DNA from: Elusimicrobiota bacterium
GTDB taxonomy: Bacteria; Elusimicrobiota; Elusimicrobia; UBA1565
Length of the DNA: 18,233 bases
Assembly: GCA_003450735.1 (NCBI GenBank)
Contig: DMEZ01000027.1
Location: 10,195-28,427, forward strand
Direction: 5' to 3'
Part shown: positions 7,304 to 13,163 of the stretch, in pieces
Layout of the letters: each line of letters starts with the position of its first letter
Numbering within the stretch: position 1 is the first letter of the stretch
The notes under the pieces: model-generated
What the model saw: only the letters and a program-made list of their open reading frames with translations
Database searches by the model: none
What the model was told of the DNA's origin: nothing
Translations under genes and position numbers: made by a program

Positions 7304-7331
7304 TTGACAAAATACATCATGTATGTATACT
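7304..7331 (+). promoter_or_regulatory. Near-consensus promoter with embedded dyad, metal-binding protein gene
   Basis: TTGACA (7304-7309), a 16-base spacer and TATACT (7326-7331) form a near-perfect housekeeping promoter. Inside the spacer lies a perfect dyad ATACAT-C-ATGTAT (7312-7324), which would let a dimeric repressor block RNA polymerase. It resembles, but does not match exactly, the TACAnnTGTA box of CopY/BlaI-type repressors, having one extra central base. The link to metal sensing is inferred from the gene it drives. Confidence 0.7.
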
Positions 7332-7342
7332 ATGTAGGTAGG

Positions 7343-7359
7343 TACGGCGTAGAGCCGTA
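7343..7359 (+). other. Hairpin in the 5' leader of the metal-binding protein gene
   Basis: TACGGC (7343-7348) pairs with GCCGTA (7354-7359) around a five-base loop. The stem ends just before the ribosome binding site GGGAGG (7360-7365), so it could stabilise the mRNA or modulate translation. It is too short for a known riboswitch. Confidence 0.4.
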
Positions 7360-7369
7360 GGGAGGCTTT

Positions 7370-7798
7370 ATGAGCAGGTTCAAGATCGGAGCGTGGGCGT
7401 TGGGCGCGGCGGCCGCCGTCGCTCTGGCGGCGGCGGTCGGAGTGCGGGCTAACTGCGGCGCGTGCGACTCGGACGGGAAGGGGGGGGCCAAGGCCGCGGC
7501 GCACGCCCACGCCAAGGCGTGCCTGATGCGCATCGAGGGCGCCGAGACGAAGGTGGAGAAGACCGCCCAAGGGGTCGTCATCTCGGTCACGGGGAAGGAC
7601 GCGCAGACCGTTGCAAAGATCCAGGCCGCCGCGGCGGACATCGGCAAGGGCTGCGACTGCTCCAAGGGGTGCCCAATGATGAAGGGGGACAAGGTCGGCA
7701 AGTTCTCCTGTCCGATGAAGGGCTGCTACCATGGGGAGAAGACGAAGGACGGCAAATGCCCTAAGTGCGGCATGAAGCTGGAGAAAGACAAGAAATAA
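7370..7798 (+). CDS. Secreted cysteine-rich heavy-metal-binding domain protein
   Basis: 142 residues. An N-terminal signal peptide (basic MSRFK, then an alanine-rich hydrophobic stretch) ends near VRA/NC at residues 27-28, so the protein is exported. Ten cysteines follow: Cys29, 32, 51, 95, 97, 101, 114, 119, 130 and 133, plus an AHAHAKAC segment. The end, FSCPMKGCYHG ... GKCPKCGMKL, resembles the heavy-metal-binding domain (CPMH...CPKCGM) often found on copper and heavy-metal efflux proteins, with His/Cys spacing altered. A middle part (VEKTAQGVVISVTGKDAQTV) may form a small alpha/beta domain. Likely role: binding copper or another soft metal in the cell envelope. The strong promoter with a dyad suggests inducible expression. 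Ribosome binding site GGGAGG at 7360-7365 supports ATG 7370. Confidence 0.75.
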   Translation: MSRFKIGAWALGAAAAVALAAAVGVRANCGACDSDGKGGAKAAAHAHAKACLMRIEGAETKVEKTAQGVVISVTGKDAQTVAKIQAAAADIGKGCDCSKGCPMMKGDKVGKFSCPMKGCYHGEKTKDGKCPKCGMKLEKDKK

Positions 7799-7871
7799 GG
7801 CCTAGCTTCGCCTGCCCTATACCGGGGGCCGTCTTACCCGCAGGGGCCATGTCAGGGGAGTCCTCCTTCGG

Positions 7872-7877
7872 CATACT
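7872..7877 (+). promoter_or_regulatory. Possible -10 element ahead of the small secreted-protein gene
   Basis: CATACT lies exactly six bases before GTG 7884, with ATGTCA (7849-7854) as a weak -35 at 17-base spacing. Each hexamer matches consensus at four of six positions. This would give a leaderless message, matching other starts in the window. Confidence 0.35.
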
Positions 7878-7883
7878 GAGGGG

Positions 7884-8066
7884 GTGAAGACGCTGTTCAG
7901 GGCCCTCGCGGGGCTCGCGGCCGCCGTTTGTCCGGCGGCCGCGCAGACCCTCGTCCTGCCCGCACCGCGCCTGGCCCTTCCCGTTGCGCCCATCGCGCGC
8001 CCGCTCGCGCAGGCGCTCCTGCGCGAGTTCTTCGCCAGGCTCGATGAAAAACTGAAAGCCGGCTGA
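7884..8066 (+). CDS. Small putative secreted protein, unknown function
   Basis: 60 residues from GTG. It looks like a cleavable signal peptide (MKTLFRALAGLAAAVCPAAAQ, trimmed here to its key parts: Lys2, Arg6, alanine-rich core, AAA-Q site near residue 21). A Pro/Ala/Leu-rich stretch and a short amphipathic helix (LLREFFARLDEKLKAG) follow. No family is recognised. It may be a genuine small exported peptide or the 5' remnant of a longer secreted protein, since such proline/alanine-rich N-termini occur on large secreted proteins in Elusimicrobiota. No ribosome binding site is properly spaced; the possible -10 six bases upstream suggests a leaderless message. An ORF on the opposite strand overlaps it but shows no protein-like features. 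Confidence 0.4.
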   Translation: MKTLFRALAGLAAAVCPAAAQTLVLPAPRLALPVAPIARPLAQALLREFFARLDEKLKAG

Positions 8067-8106
8067 TTCCCTTCAACAGGGTCGTTTGCGCCGCCATCCC
8101 TGGGCC

Positions 8107-8135
8107 TTGACATAGTGTCATATCAACACTATAAT
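8107..8135 (+). promoter_or_regulatory. Consensus promoter of the SPFH / NADK-like operon
   Basis: TTGACA (8107-8112), 17 bases, then TATAAT (8130-8135): a perfect sigma-70-type consensus promoter. Transcription would start near 8142, ahead of ribosome binding site GGAGG (8156-8160) and ATG 8167. So strong a promoter usually needs repression, which the overlapping palindromes provide. Confidence 0.85.
8113..8131 (+). promoter_or_regulatory. Putative NrtR operator 1, SPFH operon
   Basis: TAGTGT-N7-ACACTA is a perfect inverted repeat filling the promoter spacer and touching the -10. The same 19-base pattern is found at 10722-10740. The neighbouring nrtR gene makes NrtR the obvious candidate binder; this is inference. 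Confidence 0.65.
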
Positions 8136-8153
8136 AGTGTCATAGATACACTT
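8135..8153 (+). promoter_or_regulatory. Putative NrtR operator 2, SPFH operon
   Basis: TAGTGT-N7-ACACTT repeats the operator pattern with one half-site mismatch. Its centre is 22 bases (about two helical turns) from operator 1, so two dimers could sit on the same DNA face. It covers the transcription start region. Confidence 0.6.
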
Positions 8154-8166
8154 TTGGAGGCCCGCC

Positions 8167-9075
8167 ATGATCGGAATCCAGTACGCCAAGTCGGACCCCA
8201 CGACCTACGTCCTGCACTACCAGAACGGCCAGGTCCGGCGCGAAGGGGCGGGGCTCTCCTTCCTCTATTTCGCGCCCGTTTCCACGATCATCAAGGTCCC
8301 GCTTGGGAGCCGGGACCTGCCCTTCGTCTTCAGCGAGACGACCCTGGACTTCCAGGAGGTCGCCATCCAGGGGCAGCTCTCCTACCGGGTGCGGGAGCCC
8401 CGGAAGCTGGCCGCCATGCTGGATTTCAGCGCCGCTCCGGACGGCGGGCTGAACCCGGAGGGGCTCGAACAGCTGGGGACGCGGCTCGTCCTGGCCGCTC
8501 AGGTGCTGACCCGTTCCATCGTCCAGAGGCGGCCCCTGCGGGAGGCCCTCGTCAGCCTGGACGCCATCGTGGCCGAGGTGCGCGGGGGGCTCTCCCAGGC
8601 CGAGGCCGTGGGGATGCTCGGCGTCGAGATCCTCTCGGTCTCGGTGCAGGGCATCCGCCCCGCGCCCGAGATGGCCAAGGCCCTCGAGGCCGAGGCCCGC
8701 GAGCGCCTCAAGAAGGAGGCCGACCTGGCCATCTACGAGCGCCGCAACGCCTCCGTCCAGCAGGAGCGCATCATCAAGGAGAGCGAGCTCGCCACCGAGC
8801 TCTCGGTCGAGGAGCGCCGGGCCGCCCTGGTGGAGCAGCGCGCGGCGAACGAGCGCAAGTCCGCGGAGAGTCAGGCCTACCAGCTCGAGGCCGTCCTCAA
8901 GCCCCTGCGGGACATGGACTGGCGCGTCCTCTCGGCGGTGTCCGCCGGCGGGGTGAGCCCGGGACTCATGATCGCTTCCGCGTTCCGCGACCTGGCGGAG
9001 AACGCGCGGAAGATCGGCCAGCTCAACGTGTCGCCCGAGCTCCTGCAGTCCCTGCTGAAGAAGGACGGAGGCTGA
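8167..9075 (+). CDS. SPFH / band 7 domain protein
   Basis: 302 residues. The first 170 or so form an SPFH (stomatin/prohibitin/flotillin) domain, with typical segments TLDFQEVAIQGQLSYRVREP (60-79) and MLGVEILSVSVQGIRP (150-165). A long charged helical coiled-coil region (about 166-245, rich in Glu/Arg/Ala) follows, then a short C-terminal tail. SPFH proteins assemble into ring-shaped oligomers at membranes. There is no obvious N-terminal membrane segment, so it may be peripheral or cytosolic. It heads an operon with an NAD-kinase-like gene and sits behind a promoter carrying two NrtR-like operators, which ties it to NAD status. Ribosome binding site GGAGG at 8156-8160 supports ATG 8167. Its precise job is unknown. 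Confidence 0.8.
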   Translation: MIGIQYAKSDPTTYVLHYQNGQVRREGAGLSFLYFAPVSTIIKVPLGSRDLPFVFSETTLDFQEVAIQGQLSYRVREPRKLAAMLDFSAAPDGGLNPEGLEQLGTRLVLAAQVLTRSIVQRRPLREALVSLDAIVAEVRGGLSQAEAVGMLGVEILSVSVQGIRPAPEMAKALEAEARERLKKEADLAIYERRNASVQQERIIKESELATELSVEERRAALVEQRAANERKSAESQAYQLEAVLKPLRDMDWRVLSAVSAGGVSPGLMIASAFRDLAENARKIGQLNVSPELLQSLLKKDGG

Positions 9076-9079
9076 GTCC

Positions 9080-9997
9080 ATGTACGAGAAGGTCGTGCTG
9101 GTCACGCGGGCGACGCGGCTTGAGGGGCTCGTGGAGCGCTTCAACTCGCGCGGGCAGGCCCAGTTCTACCTCGAGCATGCCGGGGAGGACTTCTCGGAGT
9201 ACCAGCGCGAGCACGACGCCTACCAGCGCTCTCTCGAGACCCTGCGCCGCTCCCTGGACACGGGGCTCAAGCTGCAGGCGCTGGACCGGCGCTTCGTGCC
9301 GACCTACCTCTTCACGGAGGAGGACGTCGTGGTCGCCCTCGGGCAGGATGGCCTCGTCGCCAATACGGCCAAGTACGCGGGAAGCCAGCCCATCGTGGGC
9401 GTGAACCCGGACCCCGAGCGCATCGACGGGATCCTCCTGCCCTTCACCCCGGTGCAAGCCGGGGCGGCGCTCGAGGGCGTCCTGGAGGGGAAGGCCCGGC
9501 TTCGGGCCGTGACCCTCTGCGAGGCCTCGTTGAACGACGGCCAGAAGCTCCTGGCCTTCAACGACCTCTTCATCGGGGCCCGGAGCCACGTGTCGGCGCG
9601 CTACCGGATCGCCTTCAACGGCTCGAGCGAGACCCAGCTTTCCAGCGGGCTCATCGTGTCCACGGGGGCCGGCTCGACCGGGTGGCTCTCCTCCCTGTTC
9701 AACATGGCCGCGGGAGTGGCCGCCTTCCGGGGCGGGGGGGGCTTCGAGCCCCTCCGGCTGGACTGGGAGGACCCGCGCCTGGTCTTCGTCGTACGGGAGC
9801 CCTTCAGGAGCCGAGCCTCCTCGGCCGGCATCGCGGCGGGCATCCTCGAGCCGGACGGGACGCTCGAGCTCTCCTCCCTGATGCCCTCGGGCGGGGTGAT
9901 CTTCAGCGACGGGGTCGAGCAGGACGCCCTGGCCTTCGACTCGGGGGCGCGTGCGCGCGTGCGCGCCGCGGCGCAGAAGGCCCGGTTGGTCATCTGA
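9080..9997 (+). CDS. NAD-kinase-like protein with altered GGDGT motif
   Basis: 305 residues, similar in layout to ATP-NAD kinases (NAD to NADP). The catalytic GGDGT motif reads G88-Q-D90-G-L92: the Asp is kept but one Gly and the Thr are replaced. The following strand/loop (PIVGVNPDPERIDGILLPF, 104-122) matches the substrate region. FNDLFIG (160-166) matches the Asn-Asp/Glu motif, VSTGAGSTGW (193-202) matches the TPTGSTAY loop, and SDGVEQD (276-282) matches the late DG motif. An N-terminal region of about 75 residues precedes the core and is helical. It could be a bona fide NAD kinase, a kinase for another nucleotide, or an NAD-binding sensor. Ribosome binding site GGAGG (9067-9071) overlaps the end of the SPFH gene, indicating co-translation. 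Confidence 0.75.
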   Translation: MYEKVVLVTRATRLEGLVERFNSRGQAQFYLEHAGEDFSEYQREHDAYQRSLETLRRSLDTGLKLQALDRRFVPTYLFTEEDVVVALGQDGLVANTAKYAGSQPIVGVNPDPERIDGILLPFTPVQAGAALEGVLEGKARLRAVTLCEASLNDGQKLLAFNDLFIGARSHVSARYRIAFNGSSETQLSSGLIVSTGAGSTGWLSSLFNMAAGVAAFRGGGGFEPLRLDWEDPRLVFVVREPFRSRASSAGIAAGILEPDGTLELSSLMPSGGVIFSDGVEQDALAFDSGARARVRAAAQKARLVI

Positions 9998-10010
9998 GCC
10001 TCTTAGGTTA

Positions 10011-10016
10011 TATACT
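10011..10016 (+). promoter_or_regulatory. -10 element placing a leaderless start at nrtR
   Basis: TATACT ends six bases before ATG 10023, with a weak TGGTCA (9987-9992) upstream at 18-base spacing. No ribosome binding site precedes the ATG, so nrtR is probably translated from a leaderless mRNA as well as from read-through of the SPFH operon. No copy of the operator palindrome is seen here. Confidence 0.55.
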
Positions 10017-10022
10017 CTGCCC

Positions 10023-10694
10023 ATGAGCGCAATCCGCGTGGCGGTGGACGTGGTCATCCTCGCGATCCGCGAGGGGAAGCTCCAGGTCCTGCTGGTCAAG
10101 CGCCGCTATGCGCCCTTCCAGGGACGCTGGGCCATCCCCGGCGGCTTCGTAAAGGAAGAAGAGTCCCTGGAGAGCGCCGCCCAGCGCGAACTGGAGGAAG
10201 AGACCGGCGTCCGGGACGTGTACCTCGAACAGCTCTACTCCTTCGGCGACCCCGGCCGGGACCCGCGGGGCCGGATCGTCTCCGTCTGCTACTTCGCCCT
10301 GCTGTCCTCCGGGGACATCGCCCCGAAGGCCGGCACCGACGCGGCGGACGCGGGCTGGTTCGCGGCGTTCCAGCCGCCCCCGCTGGCTTTCGATCATGCC
10401 AGGATCCTCGACTACGCCCTCCTGCGCCTGCGCTACAAGCTCGAATGGACCACGGCCGGGTTCCAGCTTCTCCCCAAGAAATTCACCCTAACCGACATCC
10501 AGAAGGTCTACGAGGCCGTCCTGAACAAGAGGCTGGACAAGCGCAACTTCCGCCGCAAGCTCGCCCTCCTCGACGTCCTGGAGCCCCTGCACGAGTACCG
10601 CAGCGAGGGGGCCCAGCGCCCCGCGAGGCTCCACCGGTTCTCCGCGAAGAAGTTCGAGCTGCTCAAAGACAAAGGCATCCTGTTCCCATTCTAG
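10023..10694 (+). CDS. nrtR: NrtR-type NAD metabolism regulator (Nudix plus winged helix)
   Basis: 223 residues. The N-terminal Nudix domain has an intact Nudix box, GX5EX7REUXEEXGU, spanning Gly41 to Val63. The C-terminal part (about 148-223) carries the NrtR winged-helix signature: LLPKKFTLTDIQKVYEAVL, then DKRNFRRKL, ending RPARLHRF and a short basic tail. NrtR proteins are repressors of NAD biosynthesis and salvage genes, usually relieved by ADP-ribose or related nucleotides bound in the Nudix domain. The intact Nudix box leaves open some hydrolase activity. It lies between two promoters that each carry paired AGTGT-N7-ACACT palindromes, and it precedes nicotinamidase-like and pncB genes, which fits a local regulator. 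ATG 10023 is the only sensible start and gives a leaderless message. Confidence 0.92.
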   Translation: MSAIRVAVDVVILAIREGKLQVLLVKRRYAPFQGRWAIPGGFVKEEESLESAAQRELEEETGVRDVYLEQLYSFGDPGRDPRGRIVSVCYFALLSSGDIAPKAGTDAADAGWFAAFQPPPLAFDHARILDYALLRLRYKLEWTTAGFQLLPKKFTLTDIQKVYEAVLNKRLDKRNFRRKLALLDVLEPLHEYRSEGAQRPARLHRFSAKKFELLKDKGILFPF

Positions 10695-10715
10695 CTCCCT
10701 GCTGAGATCTGGGTC

Positions 10716-10744
10716 TTGACATAGTGTCAATCGTACACTATACT
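10716..10744 (+). promoter_or_regulatory. Near-consensus promoter of the PP2C-kinase-NAD salvage operon
   Basis: TTGACA (10716-10721), 17 bases, TATACT (10739-10744). Bases 10715-10729 are identical to 8106-8120, so both operons share the same promoter/operator module. The start point would be about 10751, within two bases of ATG 10753, giving a leaderless or nearly leaderless mRNA. Confidence 0.82.
10722..10740 (+). promoter_or_regulatory. Putative NrtR operator 1, salvage operon
   Basis: TAGTGT-N7-ACACTA, a perfect inverted repeat at exactly the same place relative to the promoter as the site at 8113-8131. Confidence 0.65.
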
Positions 10745-10764
10745 AAGTGTATATGAAACACTTA
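10744..10764 (+). promoter_or_regulatory. Putative NrtR operator 2, overlapping the PP2C start codon
   Basis: TAAGTGT-N7-ACACTTA is a perfect seven-base-arm palindrome centred 23 bases from operator 1. It covers the ATG at 10753, so bound repressor would block the transcription start and the first codons. Confidence 0.6.
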
Positions 10765-11409
10765 GTAGCCGCAGGCTCCGCCCCCGGCCGCGACCACGCC
10801 CTGCTCGAGCGCCCCAACCAGGACGCCTGGGCCGCGGTCGAGGGCGCCTGGGGCGCCGCGGCGGTGGTCTGCGACGGCTGCGGCAGCGAGCCTCACAGCG
10901 GGGTCGGGGCCCGCCTCGGGGCGGCCATGGCCGCCTCGCTCATCGGCCGGCAGATGGAGGCCGCAGGCCGGCTCGACCTCGAGCTCCTGCGCGTCCAGAT
11001 GCTCTGCCGGCTCGACCTGATCGTCCGCACGGCCGCCATCGACGCGCGCGAGCACCTGCTCTTCACCCTCGTGGGGGCGGTCTCGGCCGAGGAGGCCCTG
11101 GTCTTCGCCTGCGGGGACGGGCTCTGGGCCGTGGACGGGGCGGTGAGCCGCCTGGGGCCCTTCCCGGAGAACCGGCCGCCCTACCTGGCCTACGGGCTCG
11201 AGGGCGTTCCGGTCGGCTTCGAGCGGCTCTACCAGGGGCCCGCCTCATCCGTCTGGGTCGGCACGGACGGGGCCGCGGACGCGCCGGCGGAGCTCTTCGC
11301 CTGCGAGGAGCGGCTTCTGCGCAACCCGGACATGGTCCGCCGCACGCTCCGCCGCCAGCGCTTCGCCGACGACGCGACCCTGGCCCTCATCGTCAGGAGG
11401 CCCTTATGA
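10753..11409 (+). CDS. PP2C-family protein serine/threonine phosphatase
   Basis: 218 residues. The acidic metal-binding motifs of the PP2C fold appear in order: NQDAW (Asp24), VCDGCGS (Asp41-Gly42), ACGDGLW (Asp122), GTDGAAD (Asp172) and FADDATL (Asp206-Asp207). This compact form matches the PP2C_2 type found next to vWA and kinase genes. It would remove phosphate from Ser/Thr residues, probably opposing the kinase encoded immediately downstream. ATG 10753 is preferred; GTG 10747 is only two bases past the -10 and cannot be in the mRNA from this promoter. The stop overlaps the kinase start (ATGA). Confidence 0.87.
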   Translation: MKHLVAAGSAPGRDHALLERPNQDAWAAVEGAWGAAAVVCDGCGSEPHSGVGARLGAAMAASLIGRQMEAAGRLDLELLRVQMLCRLDLIVRTAAIDAREHLLFTLVGAVSAEEALVFACGDGLWAVDGAVSRLGPFPENRPPYLAYGLEGVPVGFERLYQGPASSVWVGTDGAADAPAELFACEERLLRNPDMVRRTLRRQRFADDATLALIVRRPL

Positions 11410-13163
11410 AGGAGGCGCTCCTGGGCGGCCGCCGGATCCGGCTCGACCCCGCGAAGCTTCTGGGCACGGGGGGGGAGGCGGACGTCTTCGACATCGGCGG
11501 CGGCCTGGCCCTCAAGCTCTACAAGGGGCCCGACCATCCGGACTACCGGGGCCTGGCCAGCCAGCAGAGCGGCGCCCGGGAGCGCCTCGACGGCTGCGCC
11601 GCCAAGCTCGGGGACTTCCCGCCCTCCCTCCCGCCCAGGGTGGTCGCGCCCCTCTCCCTCGCCACGGACCGGGGCGGGCACGTCGTCGGCTACTCCATGC
11701 GCCTGGTGCCGGACGCAGATCCGCTCAACCGCTGGGCCGAGCCGGGCTTCCGCCGGAGCGTCCCGCCCGCCCTGGTGGCGCCCCTCTTCCTCGACCTCTA
11801 CGCCACCGTGGCGCGCCTGCACGAGGCCGGCGTCGTCATCGGGGACTTCAACGACCTCAACGTCCTGGTCTCCGCCGGCCTGGCCCACCTCATCGATGCG
11901 GACAGCTTCCAGTACGGGCCCTATCCCTGCACGACCTACACCGAGCGCTTCGTGGACCCGCTCTGCTGTTCGCGCGGCGGCCTGCGGCCGGTCCGCCCCC
12001 ACGGCGAGGCGAGCGACTGGTACGCCTTCGAGACCCTGCTCTTCCAGTCGCTCCTCCTGGTGCATCCCTACGGGGGCGTCCTACCCGGCGCCGGCCGTCC
12101 CGCGGAGCGCATCCTCAACCGCGTCACGGTGCTCGACCCCCGCGTGCGCTACCCCAGGCCCGCCATCCCGTGGGGCGCGCTCCCCGACGACCTGCTCCAG
12201 CGCTTCCACGCCACCTTCGCGCTGGACGCCCGCGGCCCCTTCCCACGGGGCCTGCTGGAGTCCTTGCGCTGGACTCGCTGCCGCTCCTGCGGAGCCGTGC
12301 ATGCAAGGGAGCGGTGCCCGAACTGCGCCGGCCCGGCTCCCGCGGCGGTGCGGGAGGTGCTCACGGTGCATGGGCGCATCCGAGCCGAGCGCCTGCTGCT
12401 CACCCGGGGCGAGGTCGTCGCCGTGGGCCCGGAGGGCTGGCTGGTCTACGAGAACGGGGAGTTCCGCCGGGAGGACGGCCAAGTCGCCTTCCGCGGCCCC
12501 CTGCGCCCCGGGGCGCGCTATTTCCTCTCGAAGCGCGGCGCCCTCACGGCCCAGCGCGGCGAGGCCTTCGCGCACTCGGGCGGCCGCTCCTGGTGGGAAA
12601 GAGACGGCGCGCTCTGGCGCGAGGGGCCCCTGGGCGACGAGAGGGTCGGCGAGGTGCTCGCGGGGCAGACGCGCTTCTGGGCGGGCCCCGAGTTCGGCTT
12701 CGGCTTCTACCGCGCGGGCGGGCTCACCGTGGCCTTCGTCTTCGACGCGGCCCGCCGGGGGCTCAACGACGGGGTGGCCCTCGACCTGCGCGGCCGCCTG
12801 CTCGACGCGGACTGCGTGTTCGGCGACGGCCGGGCCTGGCTCTTCCTCGAGCTCGAGCAGGGCGGCCGCCTCTCTCGGCGGTGCGTCCTCATCCTCCGGG
12901 ACGGGCGCGTCGCCGCCAGCCTGGACTCGCCGCCCTGGCTCGAGTCCCTGCACGGCGCCTGCGCCGCGGGGCCCTACCTCTTCGTCCCCACGGACGGGGG
13001 CGTCGTGCGGGTGGAGGAGTCCCTCTCGCGGTGGACAAAGTACCCGGAGACGGAGCCGTTCGTCGACAGCGGATCGCGCCTCGCGGCCGCGAGCGGGGGA
13101 CTCCTCGCCGCCGGCCGCCGGGAGATCGTGAAGCTATGTCTCAAACAGGAGGTCGCGCCATGA
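11406..13163 (+). CDS. Protein-kinase-like protein with zinc ribbon and long C-terminal domain
   Basis: 585 residues. The kinase-like part has a glycine loop (LLGTGGEADVF, 19-28), the ATP lysine Lys37 (LALKLYK), a catalytic loop VIGDFNDLNVL with Asp147 and Asn152, and a metal site IDADSF (Asp164, Asp166) in place of DFG. This IGDxNxxN plus IDxDSF form is typical of the kinases paired with PP2C and vWA proteins. A zinc ribbon follows (Cys292, Cys295, Cys304, Cys307), then some 270 residues of mostly beta-strand sequence with Trp/Gly repeats (GWLVYENGEFR, SWWERDGALWREG), possibly a propeller-like ligand or protein-binding domain. It overlaps the PP2C gene before it and the hydrolase gene after it (both ATGA), so stoichiometric production is likely. 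Confidence 0.82.
   Translation: MKEALLGGRRIRLDPAKLLGTGGEADVFDIGGGLALKLYKGPDHPDYRGLASQQSGARERLDGCAAKLGDFPPSLPPRVVAPLSLATDRGGHVVGYSMRLVPDADPLNRWAEPGFRRSVPPALVAPLFLDLYATVARLHEAGVVIGDFNDLNVLVSAGLAHLIDADSFQYGPYPCTTYTERFVDPLCCSRGGLRPVRPHGEASDWYAFETLLFQSLLLVHPYGGVLPGAGRPAERILNRVTVLDPRVRYPRPAIPWGALPDDLLQRFHATFALDARGPFPRGLLESLRWTRCRSCGAVHARERCPNCAGPAPAAVREVLTVHGRIRAERLLLTRGEVVAVGPEGWLVYENGEFRREDGQVAFRGPLRPGARYFLSKRGALTAQRGEAFAHSGGRSWWERDGALWREGPLGDERVGEVLAGQTRFWAGPEFGFGFYRAGGLTVAFVFDAARRGLNDGVALDLRGRLLDADCVFGDGRAWLFLELEQGGRLSRRCVLILRDGRVAASLDSPPWLESLHGACAAGPYLFVPTDGGVVRVEESLSRWTKYPETEPFVDSGSRLAAASGGLLAAGRREIVKLCLKQEVAP

Noticed and set aside
7325..7345. GTA-rich near-repeats (GTATAC, TATGTAGGTAGGTAC) downstream of the -10 at 7326
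   Set aside because: Too irregular to call a second operator or a tandem repeat with confidence.
7799..7870. Possible terminator or riboswitch after the metal-binding protein gene
   Set aside because: Only very short stems could be drawn and there is no T tract.
12170..13135. Upstream extension of the nicotinamidase-like frame by more than 300 codons
   Set aside because: It overlaps the kinase in another frame and is Arg/Gly/Pro rich without domains; ATG 13160 has AGGAGG.
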